Positions 34,498 through 48,185 of a stretch of 64,000 nucleotides of DNA are shown here, piece after piece (the first letter of the stretch is position 1; each line of letters starts with the position of its first letter). The notes under the pieces were generated by a model. The model did not search any database, was not told the DNA's origin, and saw only the letters and a list, made by a program, of their open reading frames with translations. Origin of the DNA: Phoronis australis. Lineage: Eukaryota; Phoronida; Phoronidae. A program made the position numbers and the translations under genes. The stretch lies in assembly GCA_002633005.1 (NCBI GenBank), contig NMRA01000214.1:578841-642840 (forward strand), written 5' to 3'.

Positions 34498-37400
34498 GCT
34501 AGAGTTTACACTAAGGTGCCCAATAACAATGTTGTTGGGGGTTTTGCTTTCGCATTTTCTTCCAGGTATGCACATCAGAATTTTTGTCCATATCAATATC
34601 AATAAGTTACATTTCCACAGCAAGTAACGCAAAATGAAAATATCGGGTCTCCCTCATGATGTCCTAGATCCTTTACTGGGCCGAAGCCCCTTCATGGCTG
34701 GCTCCTTAAAAAGACACTTCCGTGTCTTGTGACCGGAACGAGTACGTTTGCAACAGGTGAATGGTTTCCCGTGTGGGCAAGAGGATTTGACATGTCCGCG
34801 CTGCAGTACCAACATATTGTTGGCTGCTTTCTGCTTCACTGTATTGGAGTGTCATTATTCCATTTAAGGAGTTCATGCACGTTTACGATTTCGAATCAGG
34901 TTTGATGGCAATTCCAATGCCAACTTTTCTCCTGAAACGAGCGACGCGAGTTTTGCTCACTGTACCGGTCGGGTACAATCAACATTGATTGGCGTCTGCA
35001 CTTCAGGTTTTGAGCTCGATCCCTGAGCGTGAATCAGTTAATATGCGTCTCCGAGATGTCCAATTTAAATGCTTATGGCTGTCCACTGATACATGTATAC
35101 CTTTTAAATTCGCGCTTTCACAGACGCAACACAGTTGTTTTTGCCTTCGTGCGAAGGAAATATACGGTGGCGAGGATTGGACATGTTAATTTATTTTTCC
35201 AAACTCGAGCGCCCAACTTATAATTGCTTGCAACCAAAGAACGTAATGTGAAAACCCATCAATGCAGCCATGAATGCAAATACCATAGGTTTTAGTTTGT
35301 CGTAAGAATCTAAGAGCCAACGTAATTTGGTCCTCTGGAACTATATCGCCGTCTAAGAAGCCTCCTGTGTTTTCAGCTCCCCACCCTCAGGATCTAGATG
35401 CTCCAACATTACTCTGAGAGTGTTGAGAGCCTCACTCTGTATACGTTAGAGAGCGACACGACCGTCCGCCATCATTGGAATAAACGACTTGAACGCAGTG
35501 TTGTAGTTGTCCGAACAAAAGCCAAACTCACGGCTTAACTAGAGTCTCCTTACTGACATTTCCATTTGTGATACATTTCAAATGCATGAATCTGTATCCA
35601 TGCAACTGTTTCCACTTGGCCAGTAGCTTGGTGACAAATTCGACTACGTCATCCAATCATCTACATCAATAAATCTCTTACGTCTGCCTGCACTCACGAC
35701 GTACCTGAATCCTTGAGCGAGTCAGAACATTTAATATTCAACTTGGCTGAGCCCAAGATGAAAGACATTCGTCACGGCAGCTTCCATTTTGAAGAAGAGT
35801 CTTGTTTTCATCACGTGCTCGTGAAATAACTCGGGCGCCTGACTCCTAAGTCGAGCGCTCGAGTTAGGAAATATATATTATCTGTCCTCTCCCAGCCACC
35901 ATAGAAATACGTTGCAGCAACTTCGAAAGAAAAAAATCGCACAGTTACATTCATTTGAAGAGTGAAAGTCCGGAACGTACGGAACCAGCACATTACATTA
36001 TGCTCCTAAACTGCTTAGTGGAGAAACTTGACACCCCAGATGTAAGTATGTGTAACTGCATGGAATAGGCACAACACCATGACGCAGACTAGCTCTTTTG
36101 GCCTCAGGAGAAAACTTGGCTATGCTGTAAAGGACGTGACCGGGGAGTGGCAGTAGTTCTCTGAAGTTGTTTTGTGCGAAAGAGGTCCGCCATTTTTAGA
36201 GCACGAGATAGTTTTGCTGTTTACAGGTACTCTTCAGAAGAACAGAAATTACAAAAATCTGGTTCTCAATGGCATTTCTCACATGACCTAGAATGTGTTA
36301 CGACACGACTGGTTAATAACACCGAGTACGTAATTTTTTGATATTACATGGGCGAATCACAAAGTATTGCAAAGTAGAAATCCATACGCCTTACATTTTA
36401 TCGTCTGCAAAACACCAAAACAACCAAACGCGCGCCAACCAAACAATGCCGGGAGGTGGCAAGGTTATGATTGACAAATCGGCTGTTGCAACTGTACGTA
36501 GGCCTACTCCTAGTCGGAAGGACATGCAAACAACTCCTTAAACAGACCCATCCTCGGCGGCGAATTCCATATCCACGTTCATTCCAACGGAGACGAGCCC
36601 CAACTAGAGTAACGCGTCGCGACCGTCTAGCTGTGCTGTCTCAAGGTCAATTCAGTGCTCACTCGCGGGGAAGCCTTGTTGACTGTTATTTTTTAAGTTT
36701 CAACATTACAGTTTCAAAGACTATTTATTAGATTCTAACTTGCATACATGTGCCACGAAAGCTGAATGCAAGTTACAATTGTTAAACTTAAGATAAAACT
36801 ATTGACAAAAAGTAACTGAATTACTTTACATTGTGCAAGCCGGTGTTTTTACAAAAGTTGGGACATGCGGTTGAAAGTTTTAGACAGGCCGAGTTTTTCG
36901 GAAAAAAAGATCGTTTTTACGGTTAATGTGAGAAAACAAATCCTACACTCGTCTCAGATTTATGACAGGGGCAAAACATCTTGGAAATTTTGTCTTGCCG
37001 AGGGACTTTGACGAAATTTCATAAACCTGAGATTCGTGTACTAGGATTCTCTATATTTTAACCTATTTTGTGGAATCTACGGTGCAAGAGCTTCTGAATT
37101 ATTGTATCCACCCCGGGACCGGGGTAGTCGTGAATTTGTGATTTTAGAGAGCAAATTGACAAAATTGGATTTTATTGATATCTCATTTTTCCGATGAACA
37201 TAGCAAGGCAAAAAGACAGGCTTCATTGAATTTCTTCGTCTTTGAGAAACCACAGTGACTGAGTGTGGTTTCTGTAAGTTATGCATTTAATTTTCCAGAA
37301 GGGTGAAAACAAGAGTTTTTCTTGAATAAGACTAGTGATTATGTTAAGACCATCCACTCGAGCTGTGGTATTTGTCCTGTGCCGCTATGACGCATAATTA

Positions 37401-39012
37401 TGCTCATTGCCATTACAAACTTATAAAGGTTTCTGCACATTCACTTGAATCTCGATCGGTTTCACGGGACATCGTACTCCGTCAATAGATTTCTACGACC
37501 CTGCTGTCGTTCGTTTTCCGTTTGACTTAATGTATACCAATTTTTCCCTTAGGCGAATCACGTAAGCAAAAAAGATTCATTCGAAGCTAATCAGTGGTAT
37601 CAATTACTACATGACGAAATTTCGTCTGATAACGTTCAACATAAAATTTCAAAGACGCTGTTATAGTTTTCCAAATTACCATTTCGTTTTAATGCCATGG
37701 GACTTCTGAGTTATTTCATAAATTAATGAAAATCCTATGTTGATAGCCCCTCATACAAAAGTGGAATATTTTAAGACAATTCTTCACACTGTTTTAAAGA
37801 ACTAGGGACAGTGTGACGTTTTTAAAGCTAATTTGATTTTGTGTCCTATTTTGCTCTGTGCTTTTGTTTCATGTGACCAAAAGTGGTTAAATATGCCCGA
37901 GACAATATTTTTCGTATAGACTGTCACAATGCCTAAGTGAACTCTAAATGTCAACACAGTGTCATTTTTCACCCCACTCCTTGGTAAATTATACGAAAAT
38001 ATACAACATCCTTTGAATGCGAGAAATTTTTATACCTATGTATGAGGTGGGAAACGTCGAAATTAATGAATTTCACAAGTCAAAGTACCATTTTTACCGA
38101 AACTGGGTCGCAAGCTGGTCGCATAGAGATCGGTTGATTAGCGTATCCATTGTTCACTTCCGTTTTGCTTGTAATAATAATAATGGTAAACATTTAGAGG
38201 TAACAGGCTGATGTGAGCCTAAGGTACGATCTCCAGGCGACGCTGTATTGTTATATCTAACAAAGAAAAACATTGGTAGTGTTCCTTTGGCGATAACCAT
38301 GCGACGCTCTTACGCCCGTAGCATGGATGTCGCAAGTTGAACAATAACTTGCTATCTCCATACGACGTCATTTGGCATGTCCCATAGCTGAGAGACCACT
38401 GACTTAAAGTTGAAATACTTGCAAGAATTCATCTCAGAGTGCACTGACACCATTGATTGTTTTTTTTTTAAATTATAAAACGCCGATTTTCCTACGCGTA
38501 AACGTGTTTTTGTTCTGCTTTTGTGTTCGCTAGACGTCTGCGGTGTGCTCGCAGTACCCTCGAACACTACGCCACCTACTTCGAAGAGTAGACTACCTCG
38601 CGGTACTCTAGGATGACTGAGACTGTAGTAACAGAAATACTCTGATCATGAAAGACGATGATAACCATATCTGCGACGGTGGGTTGTTTGTTGCGACAGT
38701 GAGAAGTTAAGGGCTTCGATCCGTATACTTAAGATAGCATGTACTTGCGACGAAAAGTATTCGTTATGGAAGGCAAACAGTGTGTTCTATTTCATAAGTC
38801 AACATTTCAACCTGACCGTCCCTGCCATTTTGCCAGGTTAGGGCTAGCAACGTTTCGAGCATACTTGCGAAGCACTCTTACTCGCATGAATTTACGAAAT
38901 CTCGAACTTGCTTCCTTGTCACTGATAAGAGGGCCAGTCTTTGTTGCTAAGTTACTCGACGTAATTTGAATATGTATGACCATAATCATGAGCCAGAACA
39001 ACCCGTGTTCAC
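34498..39012. other. intergenic DNA without recognised genes
   Basis: No open frame here carries a domain I recognise. A basic, cysteine-containing 61-codon frame on the minus strand (34654-34839) could be a transposon scrap. A hairpin-forming repeat lies at 36941-37050. Otherwise A/T-rich unique-looking sequence. Confidence 0.45.
36941..37050. repeat. hairpin-forming short element
   Basis: CCTACACTCGTCTCAGATTTATGA and the reverse complement of the right end (CCTAGTACACGAATCTCAGG, then TTTATGA) pair across a 50-base centre. Probably a decayed MITE. Confidence 0.5.
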
Positions 39013-41803
39013 GCGCGCATCCAGAGAGGGGGGGAGGGGGGGGGGTCTGGGGGTATTGTCAAAGGGGCCCCCATTTGGCGAAGTGGAAAAAAGGTTCGCC
39101 TCGCAGAAACAAAAAGTCCTAGAAAACTAGACAAACGTCCACTAAAAAAGGGTAAACACACAATTCACAGTTCCGAACGTGGTACCTCGTTTTTTAGTCC
39201 TCCCGCTTTTTGGCTTGTAATAGTCCGGGAGCCAGGGGGTTGAACCTGGATGTGCCGGATTAAGTTTTTTCTTTGCTGTTTCATGTAGCCTAGGGTTACG
39301 TAACCATGATTTAGGGGGGTGACCGTTCGCAACCCTTGAGCATTTTTTTAAATATGCAAATTAAGATCATCATTATGCAAAATTCTATTTATAATTTCCT
39401 TACCAAGCACTGCAGGCAGATAATTTTGAAGTTATCACCTATGTTTCCATGGTCAGCGAATTTAATAGTGCAAGTTTTTTAAGTGGATGCATTCTGAATT
39501 TGCATAATTTATGCAAATTAAGACGGCCATTATTCAAAATTGTTCTTGTGCTTATAGCTATGCTACCAGGCACCACAGGTGAACTATTATGATATTTGCA
39601 CCTATGTTCTTATGGTCAATTAGCTTAGTGAAATGTGTTTGCATGTTGTTGCTTAATAAATTTGCATAATTAAGGAAAATTTGCATAATTAATGCAAATC
39701 AATGTCACCCTATTCAAAATTCTACTTAAGCTTTTCAGCCATAGCTAATCATCACCAGTATGCAATAGGGGCAAGCTGAACACCATGCGGAATTATAAAT
39801 GGTGAGAGTGATTTGTTTATGTCATTTTTCTTCCATCCATAGTCCTCTGGATCCTGTTCTAGCGACATTCACCACATTCTCTGTGAATGCCTCTGTTGTC
39901 AGTGACAGTTTAGGGGCAGACATATATCCCTTGCTGTTTTTCTTCCCCATACCAATAGTCTGGTTCCTGAGATCTTCCTGATTCTCTTCATTCCATAACA
40001 CGCACACATATATTTAGTGGCCTGTTTCATGACATCAGGAAAATGTGCATTAATGGTGCCGATGGGAGACTGGTCATGTCCAGTCTTCAATATGTTAACG
40101 ATGAATCCCTTTCCAACTCCATAGTAGCATGTCACCGTGTTATACCCCTACAGCAGTTAACTTAATGTCTACGAGTGTTCTACGCTTACTAGGTCATTTA
40201 ATTTTTGTAGTATTTGAAGCTCTTCCTTGTCTTAGTACTGCACACGCGAAGCTCAAATACATTTTTGTCATCCAAAACAACCTAAAATTTGTTAAGTTCA
40301 CATACACATTTCACGTTGTTGCACAGTAATGGAGCCGGCTTCTCCGTTTGATGTCTCCAGATAATGTCTGGTGCCTTTGTCCTTGTAAAGGAAAGGGATC
40401 TTCATCAGTGATTACTTACTTGTGTTCCTTACGTAATGCTAACCTTTCTCGAAGTCTGAAAACATTGCATGTCCAATGCTTATTGTTTCACGTACAGTAA
40501 CTATTGGAGTAGCAATCCTGTCACTGCTAATGTTCACTACTGCATCTTTGGGATGGACCTTGGGATTCAGTTGATCGATGCTGGTATCTACTCTTGACAG
40601 ATTCGTGCGGATGGGCATGTGCCTCAAGACGTGCCTAATTACTTTCCTCCGTACGATTGGTTTTAGTACAAGATCTAATGTTACCGCTCTCCATCTCTCC
40701 AAGACCTGTTTCAATCTTGTAGGACAAATGACAACTTGCGGCCAGAACTTAAGAGTCTGTTAGTGTCCTTTGAGGGCAATTCCCTACTATGTCCCTACTA
40801 CTGCATTCATACCTCATGAATGTAGTCCTCATAAATTGATCGCTCCGAGCCCCATTCCAGCATTCACCCAGGTCATTAAATTAATCCACGTTGTTTCTAT
40901 CGTCTGTGGGAGCGCAGGGAAAAATGAGCAGAAACAGTATTTGGAATATTGGTACCCTTTATTTGTAGGCAAATTCATCATGCAACAACTTGGAAACTGG
41001 TTTCACCAAATTAATTGACCACAGGAACACGGGTGCACACGTTAAAATAGTTCACTTGGGGTGCTGCTACTACAGCTATAAGCAAAAGTAGAATTTTGAA
41101 TAATGGCGGCCTTAATTTGCATATAGTATACAAATTCAAAAAGTATCAACCAGTAAACGAGCTCCATTGAATTCACTGACCTGAAGCATAGGTGAAAACA
41201 TTGAAGTAACCCGTCTGCAGTGCTTGGTAAAGGTGTAATAAGCAAAAGTATAATTATGAACCATGGTGGCTTTAATTAGCATTAATTATGCAAATTTATC
41301 ATGGAACAACATGTAAACTGATTTCATTAAACTAATTGACCATGAGCAACGTTGTGCAAATACCATGATAATTCACCAGTGATGATTGGTACCACAGCTA
41401 TTATAACAAGTACAATTTTGAATAATGGCGGTATTAATTTGCATAAATTATGCACATTCAGTACCGAACACCCAAAAAGTTGCACTATTAAATTCGCTGA
41501 CTATAGAAACATGGGTGAAAACATCAAAATAATCAGCTTGCAGTGCTTAGTAGGGAAGTTATAAGCAAAACATTTTTTGCATAATGGCGGCCTTAATTTG
41601 CATATTTAAAAATGCTCAAGGGTTGCGAACGGTCATCCCATTAAATCATGATTATCTATGCCTAGGCTACATAATACAGCAAAGAAAAAACTTTATAAAG
41701 CAAATCCAGGTTAAGTAAAAAAACAGCATTTGACTCCCGGACTATAAAAAGTTCACATCGACGGAAATTTAAGCCCCCCCCATATTAAAGGCTGGGTGCG
41801 CGC
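39013..41803. mobile_element. TIR/foldback element A, ~2.8 kb with ~0.8 kb inverted arms
   Basis: Ends GCGCGCATCCAGAG and GGCTGGGTGCGCGC are inverted. Longer matches lie inside, for example AGTTTTTTCTTTGCTGTWTM followed by ATGTAGCCTAGG, and GACCGTTCGCAACCCTTGAG. The arms are built from about 190-base subrepeats containing TTAATTTGCATAATT and AATAATGGCGGCC motifs. The centre (about 39770-40960) holds a minus-strand gene remnant. No clear target duplication. Confidence 0.75.
39822..40165 (-). pseudogene. remnant of a transposon-linked gene in element A
   Basis: The minus strand reads YYGVGKGFIVNILKTGHD, then KYMCACYG, then after a frameshift SAPKLSLTTEAFTENV. These fit the conserved order seen in a large uncharacterised family common in marine invertebrate genomes (FTGCDTTS-x-FYGVGK, then ACYG, then APKL-x-LPPTTEAF). 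Stops and frameshifts make it non-functional. Family assignment rests on my recall of these motifs. Confidence 0.5.
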
Positions 41804-42477
41804 ATGGCGTGGTCTATGCAGTCGCTTTACTTCCTCCAACCTTGACCACGTGATTCATGAATCGTTGATCAATAATTCTCACACAGTGAAACGCTAAGCA
41901 ACTCATTGTCAATCAGCATTCAACGTGCTGATTTCAAACGATGCACATGCAATGTAAGTACTGTATATTGCGCTTTGTGTATGACTGAGTAAACAATGAA
42001 ATCTTATGTTCTGAAATTAATGTTGGCAGCGTCATCAAGTAAAACGTCTGTTTGTGTTTTCAGTCACGTAGGCCTACTTATCTATTGCCAGCTAGTGGTC
42101 ACATGAACTTGTTCGTTTGCGTTGGCTGCCGAATTATGTGTTGCGAGTTGCGACTGTCACTGTTGTTCCAACGTCGTGACAGTCAATAAGCGGATAAATT
42201 GGCTTTGAGTAAGACAATTCTTGTCTGTGAAAATATTAACCTTTCCTTATTGAACACAACATTTCATCACGATATGAACTACTAGCATAAAATAGCTCTA
42301 AGTGTCATGCGGCTAGTTTTTGCACTAGCTTCAGATTCCCTGCAATATCTCAACACTTTAAATTAGAAGCAATGCAGACTTGGTAGTCGGCAACGGACAA
42401 GAAGATAGTTTATATATGCTTGTGCCACCTGGTATTACTCATGTCAAAATTTACAAACGTGTATATATTGATGAATG

Positions 42478-42570
42478 TGTGTATGTATGCATGTATGTAT
42501 GTATGTATGTATGTATGTATGTATGTATGTATGTATGTATGTAGGTATGTATGTATGTAAGTATGTATGC
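42478..42570 (+). repeat. (ATGT)n microsatellite
   Basis: About 90 bases of nearly pure ATGT repeat with a few interruptions. The repeated Thr-His-Ile frame on the other strand is an artefact of it. Confidence 0.95.
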
Positions 42571-43052
42571 ATGCATGTTTGTAGGCCTATAGCGATATCA
42601 TAACAACCATGGAGTGGCAGGGCCCCTGGTGTTAGGGTTGCTTGGAAAATGACGTTAGTGTCATTCGGTTGAAGACAAGGGAAGGTAATAGATCCAATAT
42701 ATAACATCAAGGAATTAGGCCAAGTCCGCTCACAGGTTCCCTTCTTGGGTTTCGATCAGCTGTAACTAAATAACAATAACCAAGCCACATTCGGAAGCCA
42801 AAGTATGCAACAAAGCAGTCGATTCGCATTGCTTGAATTAAGGCGGACTAAATAATTATGAGGGCGTCTTTTGCCTGAGGCTGTACGTCTGGTGGATTTT
42901 ATATGATCAACTATGAATAGAAAAGCACTCCGTTTCTACAGCCATGTTGTGATAAAATAACAGGGGCTACTCGTACGCTAACGTTTGGCCTTTTGCCACC
43001 CCAATGCTATAAGCGCCTATGCCAGATGGACTAGTCAATTTATGTCAAATAG

Positions 43053-46000
43053 CCACCCGACCCACAACAAATTGCAACAAAAGGTTTTACTAAGGTTTTG
43101 TGTTGTACTGCGTATACTTATTAACAGAAAAAAGTCTACCAAAATCTGTCCACCGGAAATGGCTTAAAACTGCGTTATTTCCAAGATGGCCGCCATGACG
43201 TTTCGAAATCACCAAAAATAGATATATTTTCTTCAATAAGTGAAATAGAGACATAATTTTTGGTTATAGTCTATAGTTTGGAGGGGTCAGCAACCCGCTG
43301 GTGTGGTTAAAATTATGATATGCTCAGTATTTGATACGAAATTCAAGATGGCGCCTGAAATTCAAGAACGAAAAATGACTGATTTGTTTATTATATCGGG
43401 TGGTCAAAGAAACGTTTCGAACTTTAACCTTTATATTTTCTAAAAACATTTATTGAAATTGCACATATGGATATCAATCTATTGTCAGTACACCATAAAA
43501 ATATATTGATGCTCTGTGTTTTCGCTCCAAGACAGAAAAATACTTTTATAGCCCAAAAGTCAATGCCAAATTAGCCTACATAATTATACATGATTATCAA
43601 GGATGGTGACACTTAGCAATAAATTTATTCAGAAGTATGTTTTCAAGGGTTTTGTTATAGTCAGTTGGGTGCTACATTTTGCAAAGTCATGGTGTTTTCA
43701 AGTCCCGACTGAACGAGCTAATTGGGGTTAATTACAACATGTTTTACACTAAGTCCTGACTGTAATCTAATGAACTACAGTGTTTGGAATGCCCTGACAA
43801 AGAATGTGTACCAAGGTATAGGTTGTATTATGCTCAATAACCTAAGCCTGAAAAATTTCTCTTTGCTAAAAGGCATCTGTCAGTATCAAAATGACTGAAC
43901 AACAGATGCTAATAAAGTATTTATTCGTCGACATGACGCATGAACGAGTAGGTTACATTTTCATCCAAGAATGTTATGTTCATTTCACGTATGCATACTG
44001 CCTCAGGTCAACCCTCATCTCTGTGTTCACGTTCCTCAGAAATTTGATTTAGTGTATTGTCACAGTATGTCGCTAGGCACAATCTACATGTAGATGTACA
44101 TGCTAGCCCATTCTTTCGGCAACTGCACCGGGGCATGCTACCAACTGTAGAACAGTTGCAGTGTATCATCTTGAGGAGTGTCTGGTGCAGCATTCACAGC
44201 AGTTATGATGTGTACGAATTGATTGTCTTCAAGTCTCCAGCCCCAGTCTAAAGGATCCCGATCATTTGCCATCCCCATCCAAACCATGACCTGGTAGTAC
44301 AATCGAGACAATGAAACCTTTTGGCTGATTCCGTTGGTGAAAGACGCTCGGGAGTAGCGAAAGGCTTAGTAGCAGCAAGCTTCTTTGCGAATATGTTGTA
44401 ATGCACAGCAAACCAGAGAACACGTGCTCTCTCTACCAAACATTGCCACCATCGCTTTGCTGCCAAGTTTCTCTCAGCGGGGCTCACACCTTTCGTGGCG
44501 AATGTGCTTGCGCATGACTGGAGGACATGGTCATCTTTCGCGAGTTTCTGAGAGACTGAAGTCATTCCAACGCCATATGCACGAGACGTTGAGTTGCATC
44601 CTGTGAAGGAGGGCAGGAATAGTAGCTGGGTACACAATTTAATCCTGGTTCTTGACTGGTAGCCATATCTGAAACATAGTGGTTTCCCGTCAGCCATACA
44701 GTAATGGAGCATAAGCATCAACATGTCAGTGTCCTCGCCGATTACTGTGTTGGAATGCATATTACTGCTGTCTTTGCAATGTCCACATCAGCGTTCCCTT
44801 CTGCCTGAATGGCTGTGCATCTCACTTTCTGCAGCTGATCACTTATTAAGGCGATCAGTTGTTGCTTGTTACTGCCAGTGGATAGGAATTCATCTCTCTT
44901 AATCATCAAAATTCGCTTCTCCTGTAAAATTCACAGTCGGATAGCTGCTGGTCTGTCTCCGTCTCAGTGTTATCCTTTATCGAAGGACCTGCACCATAGC
45001 CATCAAAGACAACAGTGGCTGCCTCAGAGTGGTTTGCGCATGCTCCGACAATTTTCCATAGGTATATCTCTTCTTCCATTTGAGCTTGTGCAGAAAAGAT
45101 CCCCCATCAAGCGCATACTTTTCAGTCTGGAGACGTACTGAAGGCGTGGAATTTGGTGCTCCTTCAAAAGCATGGGTCTTGGAACAGCGGTCATAAACGT
45201 CTTGGACCAGTTGAGGTCTTTCAACCTTCTTCAAGATCAGGTTGTCCTCATAGAGAAACTGTGGATGTGGACTGAGCTCGAAACTCACAACTTCCTCAAG
45301 AGACAAGTTGTCTTACCGGGATACCACCAGGGATGACTGGAAGAGTAAGCGAGGATCGATGGTTCCGTCAGGACCAACTTGGACTGCAGCTGCATTTCCA
45401 GGGTCTTATCATTCTCTCTCCTCTTAAAAGAGAAAGAAGAAAGAAAACAGGTTTTCGAAGCATACTCTCAATGATTTTGTTACCAACAGATTGACATCTG
45501 CGTTGGCGACAACACCATCGATGACATTGCGTAGCACAGGGTCAGAGGAGAAGGGGGAAGTTGCAGTCAGCTTTATGCTTATCTTTGCAAAGTCGCATAC
45601 GTCTCTTTCAATTCTGGTAGCAGTTGTTTGTTTATGTTGTGCGCTTGTTGTGTACGTGAGGTCATTGGAGTCCTGCAAAGTGATGCTCACCTCTGACGTT
45701 ACCGTGACCAACATTGTCCGACAATGCTCGCTGCTCCTCTGTTTTTTTACTGCCATGAGTCAAGCCGCCTGTGCCTTTCAGCGATCTCATTTAGTAATTT
45801 CTCTCAATGGCTAAATCACAGCTGAGGCCTGCCCAAAACTGGTTTGTTCGTCGAATCATACGAAAGCCATTTTTGAAACTTCGCATACACATCTGGGTGA
45901 CTGTTTGTTCTCCATATCAGCCATTTCTTGTATGTAGAGGTAAGCAGATTTCAGGTAGTTGTGGTGTCCAGCTGCAGGAAACATTGGCAAGGCATCACTA

Positions 46001-46723
46001 ACAGCTGGCAAGTGATCATCCAAGAGCGAGTGCGATCTGCCTTGGTCATTGCCTGAGCAGTATGGAACATCTTCAGACCAGCCACAGACTTCTCATGATG
46101 TGCACAGTTGCGGCTGATTGTGGGACACTTCAGACATATGTTGACATTTTGCCCTGGGCTTCTAGTTTCCTTGTGTGTTTTAAATAAAAACCAGTGGCAA
46201 GCAAATATACACTAGACAATTTTTGTTAATTTTATGCAAGCCAATGCTTTGGATTAGATATCAAATATTAATGCAATGTTCATAGTTTAAAATAGTTCAG
46301 TCAGAATTCAGTCAAATCTAAATGTTTTAAGATCATTCAATCAGAAACCGGCCATATCTAATCATACATTCGTTATAATTGATGAAGGACAAATGAGTGA
46401 TTACTGCTCTTGAATTTTTGCCACCATCTTGAATTTCATATCAAATATTAATCCTATCTTAGTTTTAACCAGACCAGCGAGTTGCTCACCCCTTAAAACC
46501 ATAGACTAGAACCAAAAATTTTGTCTCTGTCTCATTTATTGAAGAAGTTGTATCTATTTTTTGTGATTTTGAAACGTCGTGGCGGCCATCTTGGAAATGA
46601 CGCAATTTTAACCCATTTCCGGTGGTCAGAGTTTGGTAGACTTTTTCCTGTTAATAAGGATACCCTTTAGAGCATAAAACCCACTGTAAAACCTTTTGTT
46701 GCAATTTGTTGTGGGTCAGGTGG
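43053..46723. mobile_element. TIR element B, ~3.7 kb with ~350-base inverted ends
   Basis: The left end CCACCCGACCCACAACAAAT and the right end read in reverse (CCACCTGACCCACAACAAAT) both continue TGCAACAAAAGGTTTTAC. The match extends through the CACCGGAAATGG, CCAAGATGGCCGCCA and CAAGATGGCG blocks to about 43400 and 46380. Inside lies a decayed but nearly complete minus-strand gene. No convincing target duplication was found at these boundaries. Confidence 0.8.
44008..45756 (-). pseudogene. decayed CXC-tail gene carried by TIR element B
   Basis: Read on the minus strand in order: PFSSDPVLRNVIDGVVANAD (about 45570), SLEEVVSFELSPHPQFLYED (45300), ALDGGSFLHKLKWKKRYTYG (45110), IGEDTDMLMLML (44735), LLFLPSFTGCNSTSRAYGVG (44600), TPERLSPTESAKRFHCL (44340), and a cysteine-rich tail CNCS...CSCRKNGLACTSTC (44100-44165). 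This matches the full order of an uncharacterised protein family frequent in cnidarian, mollusc and deuterostome genomes. Four separate frames are needed, so it is broken. The acidic EDTD pair could be metal-binding as in PIN/FEN-type nucleases (inference). Asn replaces the Asp expected in FTGCDTTS. Confidence 0.7.
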
Positions 46724-48095
46724 TATAAGTGTGATTAACTCATTCTTTCATAAAAGTTGATTAATGCGTGTGGCTCAGTGGCGCTACTGAAGAAAGTGTA
46801 TTCGCTATGATTTAAAGCATCAATTTTAAAAATTCGAAGAGGGTTAAAATTTACTTTTCAATTTTAAAAACAATTATTTTGGTTGTTTGCATTAGTTATT
46901 GTTAGTTTTTTTTTGACGTTGAAACTAGTACACTAAACACACAACCCCAATTATCTCATCCAACATACAATACATTCGGCCAAGCCCATGAACTTCGATT
47001 TGCGATGACGCCGTGAAGTCTTTGATGTGCCGAGACTGTGACTTCGCTGGACGGTAAACCGCAGTGAGGTGAGGGATGCAGCACCCTCGCCCACTTGCAT
47101 GCGAAGAGTGTTCAATGTTATTTTGCCCCTTTAAATTATTTCAAATAAAGGCTTATCATTGCAATCTTAAGATATTGCTTTCACCAATCACCCCGGCATC
47201 GGTTTACCAGCGAAGCTGAGATCGACAAATAATCTAAAAATACATGTCCAAATCACCCCGGTTCAATTAGTAGAGTAGTATTAGTAGAGCTGCTTTCGTC
47301 ATTTAGTTGACCTTTTAAGAGAAATGTGCTCTCATTGCTGTCTGTCAGTGGAACACAATGTAAAAATGAAACTGTTTACTCTACCTAGGTTTCTACCCAG
47401 CCTCGTCCCCAAGCCTCAAGATGGCGCTGATCTGTTTAGCCATTTGAGGCTTGGTTAGGAAATCTGTGTCAGAATTCTGACACATTTTTACGGAAATCGC
47501 CGGAATATCACGAGTAAAATAACATTGAAATTTTCTGCAGCATAATATAAAACTAAAAACTAATGGTTTATTGCAGCAATTTAAGTCTAAATTATTGCAT
47601 ACGTAACATCACGTTTCAGGCCAAGAATTTATTTAGAACATAATTATGGTTTCTTGGCCGCGTTAAATGTGAACTTTAAAAACGATAATGGAAGAAAGCA
47701 GACATCTGTCGCAAGAAAACTTTTCCCGCGCATTGAGTGTATATACGAACATAATTTATGCACGTCAGTGCTCTTGGGCCCTTTAACTCAAATCGAGGAT
47801 CCGCCCTTACTGAAAGCGGGCAACATTTGGCTAAGAACGCGCACTGAAAGCGACTCTGGTCACGGAGTTCTAAATGTTTCCAACGTTTTTGGCCCCTATT
47901 CATTCAATTTCATTTCGTTGTGTCAAAATTCTTGACAACGTAAAAACTACCTTTAATTATTGAGAGGCTCTAGCTGACTGCTTCAGGAACATATACTAAA
48001 ACAATGGCAAACATTTGTTGGCAACAAGGAACGCCAGGTTGGCAACAATAACTAAATAATATGAATTTAGAGCTTTTTTGAGTCCATGATTTACG
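46724..48095. other. intergenic DNA without recognised genes
   Basis: A 93-codon plus-strand frame (47654-47935) has no recognisable domain. Nothing else is supported. Confidence 0.45.
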
Positions 48096-48185
48096 CCAAA
48101 AAATAATTAATTTACGCTGCAAATAATTAATTTACGCCGCTAATAATTATTTTACGCTACTAACAAGAATTAATTTACGTGCGTA
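48096..48185 (+). repeat. four tandem units of AATAATTAATTTACGCYGC type
   Basis: Units of about 21 bases, A/T-rich with a conserved TTTACG, repeated four times with small variation. Confidence 0.75.

Noticed and set aside
42444-42710. Minus-strand frame with Tyr-Ile-His-Thr repeats
   Set aside because: It is produced by the (ATGT)n microsatellite.
47654-47935. 93-codon plus-strand frame
   Set aside because: No recognisable motif and no exon signals beyond chance.
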